Shown here one piece after another: positions 7,491 to 17,145 of a DNA stretch of 64,000 nucleotides. Below the pieces are notes generated by a model. It was given only the letters and a program-made list of their open reading frames with translations. It made no database searches and was not told the DNA's origin. Each line of letters starts with the position of its first letter. Within the stretch, counting starts at the first letter, position 1. The translations under genes and the position numbers were made by a program. This stretch comes from Bombilactobacillus bombi (GTDB taxonomy: Bacteria; Bacillota; Bacilli; Lactobacillales; Lactobacillaceae): the NCBI RefSeq assembly GCF_964340835.1, contig NZ_OZ204251.1; one strand, written 5' to 3'.

Positions 7491-7931
7491 ATGTTTATGG
7501 GGGAGTATCACCATAACATTGACGCTAAAGGTCGTTTAATCATTCCAACAAAATTTCGGCAGCAATTAGATAGCTGTTTTGTGTTAACTCGAGGTATGGA
7601 TGGTTGTCTGTTTGGCTACTCGCTTTCTAAGTGGCACCAACTAGAGCAGCAATTACAAAAATTACCGCTAACTAAACAGAGCGCTCGTTCATTCATTCGA
7701 TTTTTTTATGCTGCTGCAGCTGAATGCGAATTCGATAAGCAAGGGCGGATCAATATCTCTAGTACCTTGATTGAATATGCAAATTTATCTAAAAATTGTG
7801 TTATTGCTGGAGTTTTAGATCGAATAGAAATTTGGGATGAAGACGCTTGGCAACAAACTAGTGCAGAAACTGCACAGAATTTTGCACAAACTTCTGAAGA
7901 GTTACGGGATTTATTTGATTTAAATTTATAA
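7491..7931 (+). CDS. mraZ: Transcriptional regulator MraZ
   Basis: DNA-binding protein of 146 residues with two SpoVT-AbrB-like domains, each marked by DxxGR: DAKGRLIIP near residues 12-20 and DKQGRINI near 83-90. It represses its own division/cell-wall operon by binding direct repeats. The start is ATG 7491 (MFMGEYHHN), with AGGGGTGA (7479-7486) at good spacing; this matches the family N terminus. A longer reading from GTG 7446 would use operator bases as codons and has no ribosome site. Confidence 0.95.
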   Translation: MFMGEYHHNIDAKGRLIIPTKFRQQLDSCFVLTRGMDGCLFGYSLSKWHQLEQQLQKLPLTKQSARSFIRFFYAAAAECEFDKQGRINISSTLIEYANLSKNCVIAGVLDRIEIWDEDAWQQTSAETAQNFAQTSEELRDLFDLNL

Positions 7932-7949
7932 ATGAAGGGAATTGTAATA

Positions 7950-8894
7950 ATGTTCCGGCATAAAACAGTTTTATTAACACCAGCAATTGATGCATTGTGT
8001 GTGCATGATGGCGGGACATATGTTGATGCTACCTTTGGAAGAGGTGGGCATACACAATATTTATTAAATAAAGGAACAAATCTAACAGTTTTAGCTTTTG
8101 ATCGTGACCAACAAGCGATAGATGCTGGAAAAGAATTAGTAACCACAACTAATGATCAAACTAGTAATCATTTGGAATTAATTAAAGCTAATTTTGAAGA
8201 TCTACAAGAGCAATTAGAGCAGCGTCAAATATTTAATCTTGATGGAATTGTTTATGATTTAGGTGTTTCTTCACCACAATTTGATGATCCTAAACGTGGA
8301 TTCAGTTATCGCTATGATGCACGACTTGATATGCGCATGGATCAATCTCAAGATTTAGATGCAGAATATATTGTTAATCATTGGGAATATCAGCAATTAG
8401 TGCGGATTTTTTTTCGCTATGGGGATGAAAAATTTTCCAAGAGAATTGCTCGTTCGATTATTAATCATCGACAAAAAACACCAATTACAAGCACTTTACA
8501 ACTAGTAGAAGTTATTAAAGAAGCTATTCCGGCAGCTGCTAGGCGCCAAGGTGGCCATCCGGCAAAAAAGGTTTTTCAAGCATTAAGAATTGCAGTTAAT
8601 GATGAGTTAGGGGCATTAGAGCAATCTTTAACTGCTGCAATTAACCTACTCTTGCCAGGTGGGTATATTAGTGTTATTACCTTTCAATCATTAGAAGATC
8701 GAATTGTAAAACAGATATTTCGAGAGAATGCACAACTTAATGTTCCGGGGGATATGCCAGTTGTTCCGGACAATTTAGAGCCAAAATTAAAAGTTATTAC
8801 CAAAAAGCCTATTTTGCCATCTGCAGAAGAATTAGAGCATAATCATCGGGCTCATAGTGCCCATTTACGAGTGGCACAAAAATTACATCAATAA
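7950..8894 (+). CDS. rsmH: 16S rRNA (cytosine1402-N4)-methyltransferase RsmH
   Basis: SAM-dependent methyltransferase of 314 residues that modifies C1402 in the ribosomal P site (formerly MraW). The SAM-binding motif VDATFGRGGHT lies near residues 26-36, and the family block DLGVSSPQFDDPKRGFSY lies near 105-122. The in-frame ATG at 7932 lacks a site, whereas AAGGGA at 7935-7940 serves ATG 7950, giving the typical MFRHKTVLL start. It follows mraZ directly, the normal order. Confidence 0.95.
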   Translation: MFRHKTVLLTPAIDALCVHDGGTYVDATFGRGGHTQYLLNKGTNLTVLAFDRDQQAIDAGKELVTTTNDQTSNHLELIKANFEDLQEQLEQRQIFNLDGIVYDLGVSSPQFDDPKRGFSYRYDARLDMRMDQSQDLDAEYIVNHWEYQQLVRIFFRYGDEKFSKRIARSIINHRQKTPITSTLQLVEVIKEAIPAAARRQGGHPAKKVFQALRIAVNDELGALEQSLTAAINLLLPGGYISVITFQSLEDRIVKQIFRENAQLNVPGDMPVVPDNLEPKLKVITKKPILPSAEELEHNHRAHSAHLRVAQKLHQ

Positions 8895-8912
8895 TTTATT
8901 GGGGATTAAATT

Positions 8913-9296
8913 ATGTTGGATAATACTGCGAGAAATTCTAATCAAACTGCTGTGGAAGTACCACAAAAAAAACAACAAGTAGATAATAATGTTCATCAAG
9001 CTATTCGAGTCAATAATCAAGCGGTCCCTTTTTCGAAATTGGAAAAAGTATTATTAGTCTGCATTGGTATTGCTACTCTTGTAATGATGATTTTTTTAGT
9101 TAATTTGCGCACAGTGAATGCACAGCAACAGCGGCAAATTCAAGATGTTGCTGCACAAACACAAGTTGTTATATCGAAAAATGTCACTTTACGACAAGAA
9201 ATCAGTGAACTTAGTAGCTCCAGTCGGCTACTGCAAATTGCTAAAGATCATCATTTGACCTTACAAGCTAATAATATAAGGAATATTTCAAAATGA
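8913..9296 (+). CDS. ftsL: Cell division protein FtsL
   Basis: Bitopic division protein of 127 residues. About 48 cytoplasmic residues are followed by one transmembrane helix (LLVCIGIATLVMMIFLV, about 48-64). An external coiled-coil segment rich in Q and L ends in LQIAKDHHLTLQ. FtsL forms a complex with DivIB and DivIC and activates the septal synthase. The call is based on topology plus position between rsmH and the class B PBP. Its end overlaps the next gene by 4 bases (ATGA). Confidence 0.88.
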   Translation: MLDNTARNSNQTAVEVPQKKQQVDNNVHQAIRVNNQAVPFSKLEKVLLVCIGIATLVMMIFLVNLRTVNAQQQRQIQDVAAQTQVVISKNVTLRQEISELSSSSRLLQIAKDHHLTLQANNIRNISK

Positions 9297-11443
9297 AGGA
9301 TTCAAAAAAACAACGTTACATACTAAAAAAGGCAAGACGTGATCGAAGAATAATTGGATTATTCTTTCTTGGCGTAATTGCCTTATTTTTTGTTTATTTT
9401 ATGGGACGATTTGCTTATATTGCTGTTAGTGGTCGAGTAGATAACGTTAATTTAACTCAAAGAACGACACGTAAATATCGACATCAAAAAACTTTGTGGG
9501 CACAACGGGGAACAATTTATGCTTATGATGGTTCTAAATTAGCCTATAGTGATAAGACTTATCGAGTTTTTGCTGTACTTGATAAAAAATATGTTGATAA
9601 CAACAAAAAGCCCTTATATGTAATCGATAAAAAACGGGCAGCAAAAGTTTTAAGTCAATATATTTCATTAAGTGAAGAGCAAATTTATCGTACTTTAAGT
9701 TTAAAAAATAAATTTCAAGTTGAATTTGGTAGTCCGGGAACTAATTTGAGCTTAAATGTTAAAAAAGCTATTGAACAACATCATCTCACAGGAATTTATT
9801 TTTATTCGACACCTTCTCGCTCTTATCCTAATGGCAGCTTAGCTGCAAATACTATTGGCTTAGCTCAATCACAAACCGTAGGCAAACATCATCTTTTAAA
9901 GGGAACTATGGGTTTAGAACAATATTACGATCAGCAGTTACAAGGCAGTAATGGTTATGCTGTAAGATGGATTGATCCGCAAGGCTACAATTTGCCCCAA
10001 ACTCATGAAAAAATTAAAAATCCTCGTCAAGGAAAAAACATTTATACTACTTTAGATCCTAATTACCAATATTATTTGGAGCAGTTGGTAAGCCAAGTTG
10101 CTAATAAATATCATCCTCGGTCTATGCAAGCTTTTGTTACTAATCCCAAAACTGGAGATATTATTGCAATGACTCAGCGGCCAACGTTTGATCCAATTAC
10201 TAAAATAGGATTAAACAATTCTTGGCGGAATATTAACGTACAAGATCAATATGAACCAGGCTCAGTTATGAAAGTAATGACTTTAGCAGCTGCGATTGAA
10301 TCTCATCATTATAATCCCAATCAATATTATCATTCAGGCTCAATTAATATCGGCGGACGTGTGGTAAAAGACTGGAATCTATCAGGATGGGGTGATATTC
10401 CATTAGAACAAGCTTTTGTACGTTCTAGTAATGTAGGAATGGTCTTTTTAGAGCAACAAATGGGAGCCAATACCTGGTTAGAGTATTTAAAAAAATTCCA
10501 TATTGGACAAAAAACTGGAATTACTTTACCTGGAGAAGTGGCGGGTAATATTAATTTTCAGCATTTGTCTGATCAAGCAATCACATCATTTGGACAAAGC
10601 GTTGATGTCACTGGTGTACAAATGATACAAGCTTTAGGGGCCATTGGTAATCAAGGTGTAATGATGAAGCCTCGGATTGTATCACAGATTGAAGATCCCA
10701 ATACTGACTCTGTCAAAAAAATTAAAACTCAAAAAGTCGGTCAACCAGTGTCTGCAGCTACTGCCCAAAAAGTATTAAATGCGATGCGCGATGTTGTGCA
10801 GCAAAAATATGGTACAGGTACTGTTTATAAAATTGAAGGCCAAGATATTGCAGTGAAAACAGGGACTGCTCAAATTGCAAGTTCCAGTGGGGGATACTTA
10901 GCAGGTGGCAATAATTATATTTATTCTGTGGCTGGATTAGCTCCAGCAAGTAATCCTAAATATTTGGTTTATATTACAATGCAGCAACCGCAAAATATGG
11001 ATAAATCTGCTGAACAGATTTTAGCTGAAATTTTCAATCCAATGATGCAACGATTGCTCGGAACCGGTACAATAGAAAATGTTAAACCTAATACTTCTGC
11101 GATAACTTTGCCAGATGTCACGGGGAGTACTTTAGCACAAGCTCAAAAATCATTACAAAAGCAACAACTCAACATTGGAATAGCCGGAACTGGAAGTACT
11201 GTGGTTCAACAGTTACCAAGTGTCAATTCCAATATTTTACGAGGCCAAAGGGTAGTATTATTGACTAATGGTGCGATGACAATGCCCGATGTCACCGGGT
11301 GGTCTAAAAATGATTTGTTGAAGCTATCTGAGATTACTGGTAAAAAGATTGTTTTAAATGGTCGCGGCTACGCTGTTAAGCAAAATATTGCCCCAGGAGC
11401 AGTTTTAAATACAGTTAAACAAATTACAATTGAACTTAAGTAG
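9293..11443 (+). CDS. pbp2B: Septal class B penicillin-binding protein with PASTA domains
   Basis: Transpeptidase (FtsI/PBP2B/PBP2x family) of 716 residues that crosslinks septal peptidoglycan. There is one transmembrane segment near residues 20-40 and a dimerisation domain. The penicillin-binding motifs are SVMK (active Ser 324, Lys 327), SSN near 379 and KTG near 522. Two PASTA repeats close the protein, starting at LPDVTGSTLAQAQ and MPDVTGWSKNDL. It does its work with FtsW, whose gene lies at 44533 in this window rather than in this cluster. Confidence 0.94.
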   Translation: MKDSKKQRYILKKARRDRRIIGLFFLGVIALFFVYFMGRFAYIAVSGRVDNVNLTQRTTRKYRHQKTLWAQRGTIYAYDGSKLAYSDKTYRVFAVLDKKYVDNNKKPLYVIDKKRAAKVLSQYISLSEEQIYRTLSLKNKFQVEFGSPGTNLSLNVKKAIEQHHLTGIYFYSTPSRSYPNGSLAANTIGLAQSQTVGKHHLLKGTMGLEQYYDQQLQGSNGYAVRWIDPQGYNLPQTHEKIKNPRQGKNIYTTLDPNYQYYLEQLVSQVANKYHPRSMQAFVTNPKTGDIIAMTQRPTFDPITKIGLNNSWRNINVQDQYEPGSVMKVMTLAAAIESHHYNPNQYYHSGSINIGGRVVKDWNLSGWGDIPLEQAFVRSSNVGMVFLEQQMGANTWLEYLKKFHIGQKTGITLPGEVAGNINFQHLSDQAITSFGQSVDVTGVQMIQALGAIGNQGVMMKPRIVSQIEDPNTDSVKKIKTQKVGQPVSAATAQKVLNAMRDVVQQKYGTGTVYKIEGQDIAVKTGTAQIASSSGGYLAGGNNYIYSVAGLAPASNPKYLVYITMQQPQNMDKSAEQILAEIFNPMMQRLLGTGTIENVKPNTSAITLPDVTGSTLAQAQKSLQKQQLNIGIAGTGSTVVQQLPSVNSNILRGQRVVLLTNGAMTMPDVTGWSKNDLLKLSEITGKKIVLNGRGYAVKQNIAPGAVLNTVKQITIELK

Positions 11444-11463
11444 GATAGGTGAGGTATTGAATA

Positions 11464-12432
11464 ATGGAGAATCTAAAATTTTTATGGCCCTTAATAAGTA
11501 GCTTTGCAATAGTTATCATCTTAATGCCACTTTTTATTAAAATGATGGTCATCAATAAGGAAGGACAGCAAATTAGAGAAGAGGGGCCTTCATGGCAACA
11601 AAAGGCAAAGGCCGGAACCCCTACGATGGGTGGCTTGATTTTTTTAATTGCCATTTTAGCGACTAATATTTGGACTAGTTCTTTGGAGCAACTTTATACT
11701 ACGTCCTTATTCTTAATTAGTTTGATGTTGCTATTATTTGGTTTAATTGGTTTTTTAGATGATTTTATTAAATTAAAGAAAAAAAGAAATTTAGGATTAT
11801 ATGCTTGGCAGAAATCGACTCTTCAATTACTTTTTGCAATAGTTTTTGTAGCGATATATTTTCATTATCAGTTACCGATTGATTTACAAATTGGACCGTT
11901 TATTTTACATTCAGCCATTATTTTTATTTTGTTTTTAATTTTTTGGATAGTTGGATTTTCTAATGCGGTTAATCTAACTGACGGCTTAGATGGGTTAGTT
12001 GCAGGCTTAAGTATTATTGCTTTTGCTACGTATGCTTATATTGCTTATAAGCAACAAAATATGGACATTCTTTTAGTATGTGTGAGTGTGATTGGCGCTA
12101 TGATTGCCTTTTTGCTCTTTAATCATAAACCAGCCAAAATTTTCATGGGAGACGTCGGTTCTTTGGCATTGGGTGCAGCTTTAGCTGCTATTTCCATTTT
12201 ATTGGGTAATCCATGGTCACTGATTTGGATTGGTATCGTATTTGTTCTTGAAACCGCCAGTGTTATTATTCAAGTAGCTGTTTTTAAAATAACAGGCAAA
12301 CGAGTTTTTAAAATGTCTCCAATTCATCATCATTTTGAAATGTCAGGTTGGTCAGAATGGAAAGTCGTGGCAGTTTTTTGGATTGTAGGATTATTAGCAA
12401 GTATTAGTTATTTATTAATTTTTGTGGGATAG
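11464..12432 (+). CDS. mraY: Phospho-N-acetylmuramoyl-pentapeptide transferase MraY
   Basis: Integral membrane enzyme of 322 residues that moves phospho-MurNAc-pentapeptide onto undecaprenyl phosphate, making lipid I. It has about ten hydrophobic helices. Catalytic motifs are visible: DDFIKLKKKRNLGL near residues 99-112, NLTDGLDGL near 170-178, FMGDVGSLALG near 229-239 and the HHHFE block near 290. It lies 20 bases after pbp2B and 14 bases before murD. Confidence 0.96.
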   Translation: MENLKFLWPLISSFAIVIILMPLFIKMMVINKEGQQIREEGPSWQQKAKAGTPTMGGLIFLIAILATNIWTSSLEQLYTTSLFLISLMLLLFGLIGFLDDFIKLKKKRNLGLYAWQKSTLQLLFAIVFVAIYFHYQLPIDLQIGPFILHSAIIFILFLIFWIVGFSNAVNLTDGLDGLVAGLSIIAFATYAYIAYKQQNMDILLVCVSVIGAMIAFLLFNHKPAKIFMGDVGSLALGAALAAISILLGNPWSLIWIGIVFVLETASVIIQVAVFKITGKRVFKMSPIHHHFEMSGWSEWKVVAVFWIVGLLASISYLLIFVG

Positions 12433-12446
12433 GAAGTAATTAAAAA

Positions 12447-13811
12447 ATGAACTTAATTCCAAATTATCAAAATAAAAAAGTTTTGATTGTTGGTTTAGCT
12501 AAGAGTGGCTTTTATGCAGCTAAGTTATTACATCAACTTGGAGCTCAAGTAATTGTTAATGATTATAAGAAACTAACTGCTGATAATCCACAAGTGCAAG
12601 AATTAAATAGTCTTAATATTAAAGTGATTACTGGCTCACATCCGTTATCTTTGTTGGACGACAATATTGATTTGATTGTTAAAAATCCGGGGATTTCATA
12701 TGATAATCCATTAATTAAACAAGCGCAAATTAAGCACATTCCAATCATTACAGAACCAGAGTTAGCTTATGAAATTTCGGAGGCTCCTTTTATTTGTGTC
12801 ACGGGAACCAATGGTAAGACCACCACAACGACGTTGATTCAACTAATTTTGGATTGCAATCGGTCGATTGGGCATGCTTATAAGGCAGGTAACATTGGGA
12901 TTCCAGCAATTAAGGTAGCTCAACAAGCAACTAGTAATGATGATATTGTCGTAGAAATGTCTAGTTTTCAATTAATGGGCATTACTCAATTACGTCCCCA
13001 AATTGCAGTATTGACGAATATTTATGAGGCTCATCTCGATTACCATAAAACACGAGCTAACTACATTAAAGCCAAAATGAATATCACTAAAAACCAAACA
13101 CCTGCAGATTATTTTGTGGTCAATTTTGATCAGCAGGAGTGGCAGGAATTAGCAAAACAAACCAACGCGCAGGTTGTGCCTTTTTCACGTCTTAATAAGA
13201 CTCAAGCTGGAGCTTATCAAAAGGGTAATTATTTATATTTTAAAAATGAAAAAATTATTTCTGTGGCCGACTTGGCTTTACCAGGACAACATAATATTGA
13301 AAATTATTTGGCTGCCATTGCAGTGGCTAAAATTTATGGTAAGTCGACTGCTGATATCTGTCAGATATTAACTACTTTTAAGGGTGTCAAACACCGCATG
13401 CAATTTGTTAAAAAATTAGCAGGACGAAGTATTTATAATGATTCTAAAGCTACGAATATAGAAGCCACAACGGTCGCTTTGCAATCTTTTACTCAACCAG
13501 TGGTTTTAATTGCAGGTGGATTAGATCGTGGTTTTACTTTTGATGAACTAATTGGTCCTATGAAAAATGTGAAGGCAATTGTTCTTTATGGAGAGACCAA
13601 AAAGTTAATGGCAGCAACCGCACAAAAAGCTCATATTTCAACAATTAAGTTAGTTGACAACTTAGATGAAGCTGTGCCTTTAGCTTGGTCATTAACTAGC
13701 CCAGGTGATATCTTATTATTATCACCAGCAGCAGCTAGTTGGGATCAGTTCAAGACTTTTGAAGAACGTGGAGATCGATTCTTAAGCGACATTGAAAAAT
13801 TAGGTGAATGA
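12447..13811 (+). CDS. murD: UDP-N-acetylmuramoylalanine--D-glutamate ligase MurD
   Basis: Cytoplasmic Mur ligase of 454 residues that adds D-Glu to UDP-MurNAc-L-Ala. The N-terminal Rossmann-like domain begins KVLIVGLAKSGF. The ATP-binding loop VTGTNGKTTTT lies near residues 118-128, and the central-domain EMSSFQL and C-terminal LLSPAAASWDQF blocks are present. murE and murF are not nearby, so the pathway is split across the genome. Confidence 0.96.
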   Translation: MNLIPNYQNKKVLIVGLAKSGFYAAKLLHQLGAQVIVNDYKKLTADNPQVQELNSLNIKVITGSHPLSLLDDNIDLIVKNPGISYDNPLIKQAQIKHIPIITEPELAYEISEAPFICVTGTNGKTTTTTLIQLILDCNRSIGHAYKAGNIGIPAIKVAQQATSNDDIVVEMSSFQLMGITQLRPQIAVLTNIYEAHLDYHKTRANYIKAKMNITKNQTPADYFVVNFDQQEWQELAKQTNAQVVPFSRLNKTQAGAYQKGNYLYFKNEKIISVADLALPGQHNIENYLAAIAVAKIYGKSTADICQILTTFKGVKHRMQFVKKLAGRSIYNDSKATNIEATTVALQSFTQPVVLIAGGLDRGFTFDELIGPMKNVKAIVLYGETKKLMAATAQKAHISTIKLVDNLDEAVPLAWSLTSPGDILLLSPAAASWDQFKTFEERGDRFLSDIEKLGE

Positions 13812-13813
13812 GA

Positions 13814-14917
13814 ATGAAAATTATTGTATCAGGTGGTGGCACTGGGGGCCATATTTATCCAGCTCTTGCTTTAATTAAACGTCTACAACAACGAGAGTTA
13901 TTAGATGATGTTTTATACGTGGGCACTAAATCTGGGTTAGAAGAACGGATTATAGAGCGTGAACACATTGCTTTTCAGGCTATTAAAATTCAGGGATTTA
14001 AACGAAAATTAAGCTGGAATACTGTACAAACACTGTATTTGTTTATAAATAGTATCAAAAAATCAAAACAAATAATCCGTGACTTTCAACCGGATGTGGT
14101 AGTAGGTACTGGTGGTTATGTTTCGAGTTCCGTAGTTTTTGCGGCTCATTTGTTAAAAGTACCAACTGTAATTCATGAACAAAATTCTGTAGCTGGTTTA
14201 ACTAATAAATTTTTAGGACATTTTGTAGATAAAATTGCTTATGCATTTACTGATGTAAAAGATCAATTTAGTGAAAAAAAGAAATTGGTTTTCACTGGTA
14301 ATCCACGTGCACAAGAAGTGGCAGATTTAAAACCCAATTTGCGTCTGGATGACTATGGTTTACAACCCCAAGTCCCAACCGTTATGATCTTCGGCGGCAG
14401 TCGTGGTGCTGCTCCTATTAATAAGACGACAATTGCCTCTTTGACAGAATTTTCTCGCAGGTCGTATCAAGTATTATTTGTTACCGGCCGAGTGCATTAT
14501 GAAAATGTTCAAAAGCAAATTAAGACGATTCAATTAGGAAATAATGTTAAAATTGTTCCATATATTGATGATATGCCAACAATTTTACCGGATATGGCTT
14601 TGGTGGTCGGCCGAAGTGGTGCTACATCAATTGCAGAGCTTACAGCTTTAGGTGTCCCCAGTGTATTTATTCCAAGTCCTTATGTTACTCATGATCATCA
14701 AACTAAAAATGCACAGTCATTAGTTAAAAATCAGGCTGCTTTGATGATTCCTGAAGAAAAATTAACAAGTGCAAAATTGTTGCAGACAGTCGATCAAATT
14801 TTATCAGACAGTAAATTACAAACAAAATTGGCTACGAATTCACGCAAACTAGGTGTACCTGATGCCAGTGACCGCTTAATTACAGTTTTAGAAAACCTAA
14901 TTAAAACAACGAAGTGA
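13814..14917 (+). CDS. murG: UDP-GlcNAc--undecaprenyl-pyrophosphoryl-MurNAc-pentapeptide transferase MurG
   Basis: Peripheral membrane glycosyltransferase (GT28) of 367 residues that makes lipid II from lipid I. The N-terminal glycine loop SGGGTGGHIYPALAL lies at about residues 6-20. The central FGGSRGA motif lies near 195 and the sugar-binding GRSGATSIAELTALG near 272. I choose ATG 13814 because AGGTGA (13802-13807) is six bases upstream; ATG 13808 overlaps the murD stop but is too close to that site. Confidence 0.94.
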   Translation: MKIIVSGGGTGGHIYPALALIKRLQQRELLDDVLYVGTKSGLEERIIEREHIAFQAIKIQGFKRKLSWNTVQTLYLFINSIKKSKQIIRDFQPDVVVGTGGYVSSSVVFAAHLLKVPTVIHEQNSVAGLTNKFLGHFVDKIAYAFTDVKDQFSEKKKLVFTGNPRAQEVADLKPNLRLDDYGLQPQVPTVMIFGGSRGAAPINKTTIASLTEFSRRSYQVLFVTGRVHYENVQKQIKTIQLGNNVKIVPYIDDMPTILPDMALVVGRSGATSIAELTALGVPSVFIPSPYVTHDHQTKNAQSLVKNQAALMIPEEKLTSAKLLQTVDQILSDSKLQTKLATNSRKLGVPDASDRLITVLENLIKTTK

Positions 14918-14922
14918 GACTT

Positions 14923-15708
14923 ATGGCCCGTAAAAAACGAAATAATTTGATTTTTATCGATAATGGGTATAAACATCCTGTTAAAAAACGACGTCATCGA
15001 CGGAATATTTTTCGGAAAATTTCTTTCAAAAGTTATTTTATGCTTTTATTACTCGTTTTGATTGTCAGTATAGGTTATGTATTTTCTCCTTTGGGTCATG
15101 TAAGTCAAATCTCTGTTAAAGGCACCAATTATATTGGAGCTCAGCAAATTATTGATGCTTCAAAAATCAGCAATGATTCTTTAGTGGTGCAGACGTTGTT
15201 TCAAAAAAGAACTATTTGTCGACAAATAAAACGACAAGTGCCGTTAGTCAAAAAAGTGGATTATCATTATGATAATTTAAATCATTTAAAAATTACGGTT
15301 CAAGAATATCAAACCGTCGGTTTTCTTTTAAAAAAGGATGGCTATTACCGTATTTTAGAAAATAGTCAAATATTACATTCAAAGTTGCAACAGCCTATCG
15401 GAAATTTTCCGATTTACCAAGATTTTGGGTCAAAAACATCACTGCAAAGATTTGTACAATTGTATTTGCATTTGTCACTCAAATTGCGTAATGATATTTC
15501 TGAAATTCACGGTGAATCTAAGAACCAGACAAAACATCCTTATCGGGTAATGCTTTATATGAATGATGGAAATATTATTATCGGTGATATTCGTACATTA
15601 AAAAGCAAATTACGTTATTATCCAGAAATTGCACATCAAATGCAGAGTAAAGGAATTGTGAATTTAGAAGTAGGAGCATATTCTCGACCTTTTCCGAAGA
15701 AAAATTAA
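14923..15708 (+). CDS. divIB: Cell division protein DivIB (FtsQ)
   Basis: Bitopic division protein of 261 residues. A very basic cytoplasmic tail (KKRRHRRNIFRK) is followed by a transmembrane helix near residues 40-60. A POTRA domain begins at ISVKGTNYIGAQQIIDAS, and the beta domain and tail follow. It joins FtsL and DivIC in the divisome. GTG 14914 (overlapping murG) and ATG 14923 are both possible starts; I prefer ATG. A gap of about 90 bases follows before ftsA. Confidence 0.9.
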   Translation: MARKKRNNLIFIDNGYKHPVKKRRHRRNIFRKISFKSYFMLLLLVLIVSIGYVFSPLGHVSQISVKGTNYIGAQQIIDASKISNDSLVVQTLFQKRTICRQIKRQVPLVKKVDYHYDNLNHLKITVQEYQTVGFLLKKDGYYRILENSQILHSKLQQPIGNFPIYQDFGSKTSLQRFVQLYLHLSLKLRNDISEIHGESKNQTKHPYRVMLYMNDGNIIIGDIRTLKSKLRYYPEIAHQMQSKGIVNLEVGAYSRPFPKKN

Positions 15709-15799
15709 GATGAGTAATTTTTTAACTATAGTTTTTGTGGTATCATTTAAATGGTAAGATTGAATTTACTGTACCAAAGCATTTCAGGGGGATCGCTTG

Positions 15800-17107
15800 A
15801 TGGATGATTCAATGATAATAGTAAGTTTAGATATTGGTACAACTGCTATGAAAGTTGTTGTTGCCAGTGTATCTAAAGGGCAAATAAGTGTAATAGGTAT
15901 TGGCAGTTCACATGCGCAAGGCATGAATCGGGGAGTTATTGTCGATATTGATAAGGCTTCCGAGGCAATAAGAGAAGCTGTCAAAAAAGCGGCCTCACAG
16001 TCTAATACTGAAGTTCATGATGTTGTTGTTAGTTTACCAGCTAATGGTGTACAAATTTTTCCATGCCAGGGTGCCATTGCGATAAACGATCAGACCAAAG
16101 AAATTGATAACGACGATGTGCAGCAAGTTATGTCAGCAGCTTTAGTACAGACTTTGCCCGCAGAACAAGAATACGTAGCTTTAATTCCTAATGATTTTAG
16201 TGTAGATGGTTTTAAAAATATTAAAGATCCGCGGGGAATGATTGGTTCGCGTTTAGAATTTAATGGAATTTTGTACTCATTACCTAAGTCAATAGTGCAT
16301 AATGTGTTTAAAGCAGTTGAACGTGCAGGATTACATGTTGTTCACGAAGTTCTAGCACCTGCAGCCTTAAGTCAAGTTGCCCTCAATGATGGTGAGAAAA
16401 ACTTTGGTGCAATAATTATTGATTTAGGAGGAGGTCAAAGTACAGCTTTAGTGATTCATGATCGAAAGCTTAAATTCTCGACGGTTGATACCGAAGGTGG
16501 CAATCTCGTTGTTCATGATATTTCAGTGGTTTTAAATACTACTTTAAATAATGCAGCTAAATTACAACGTTATTATGGCACAGTGGATACTAAGTCTGCT
16601 TCTAACGTAGAAGAATTTCCCGTTGAAGTGGTGGGACAAGATGAACCACAAGCGGTAACTAGTGAATATTTGTCGGAAATTATTGCAGCACGTATGCAAC
16701 AAATTTTTAGTCGTTTACAAAAAAAATTAGATAGCGTCAAAGCTTTTGAATTGCCAGGAGGAGTAATTATTACTGGTGGTTTGGCGGAAATGGACGGGGT
16801 TGATAGGTTAGCTCAAAAAATTTTCGGAGTAAAGGTGAAAGTTTTTGTTCCTAAACAAATGGGACTACGTCATCCTGCATTTACTGAAAGTTTAGGCTTA
16901 GTATCATATGCTCAAAGCTTAAATGAATTGGACATTTTGGCTCATGAGGTTATTCGTCAACGAAAATCAACTAATTATAGCGATGATACTCATTTTATAT
17001 CACAAAATGAAAACCAAACATCTAAAAGTTATGATAGTAGTTCGAAGACAACGTCGACGCCAATGGGAGAAAAATTTAAGAATTTTTGGAAAAAATTCTT
17101 TGATTAA
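15800..17107 (+). CDS. ftsA: Cell division protein FtsA
   Basis: Actin-like ATPase of 435 residues that tethers FtsZ to the membrane. The N terminus has SLDIGTTAMKVVV (phosphate-1 loop), with IIDLGGGQSTA near residue 213 and ITGGLAEMDG near 321. The tail ends in an amphipathic helix (GEKFKNFWKKFFD), the membrane-targeting sequence. Between them is a Ser/Asn-rich linker. AGGGGG near 15786-15791 fits ATG 15800; the adjoining TTG 15797 is also possible. Confidence 0.96.
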   Translation: MDDSMIIVSLDIGTTAMKVVVASVSKGQISVIGIGSSHAQGMNRGVIVDIDKASEAIREAVKKAASQSNTEVHDVVVSLPANGVQIFPCQGAIAINDQTKEIDNDDVQQVMSAALVQTLPAEQEYVALIPNDFSVDGFKNIKDPRGMIGSRLEFNGILYSLPKSIVHNVFKAVERAGLHVVHEVLAPAALSQVALNDGEKNFGAIIIDLGGGQSTALVIHDRKLKFSTVDTEGGNLVVHDISVVLNTTLNNAAKLQRYYGTVDTKSASNVEEFPVEVVGQDEPQAVTSEYLSEIIAARMQQIFSRLQKKLDSVKAFELPGGVIITGGLAEMDGVDRLAQKIFGVKVKVFVPKQMGLRHPAFTESLGLVSYAQSLNELDILAHEVIRQRKSTNYSDDTHFISQNENQTSKSYDSSSKTTSTPMGEKFKNFWKKFFD

Positions 17108-17145
17108 ATTGATGAATGAGCAGTTAAAGCAGGAGGATTTAATTA

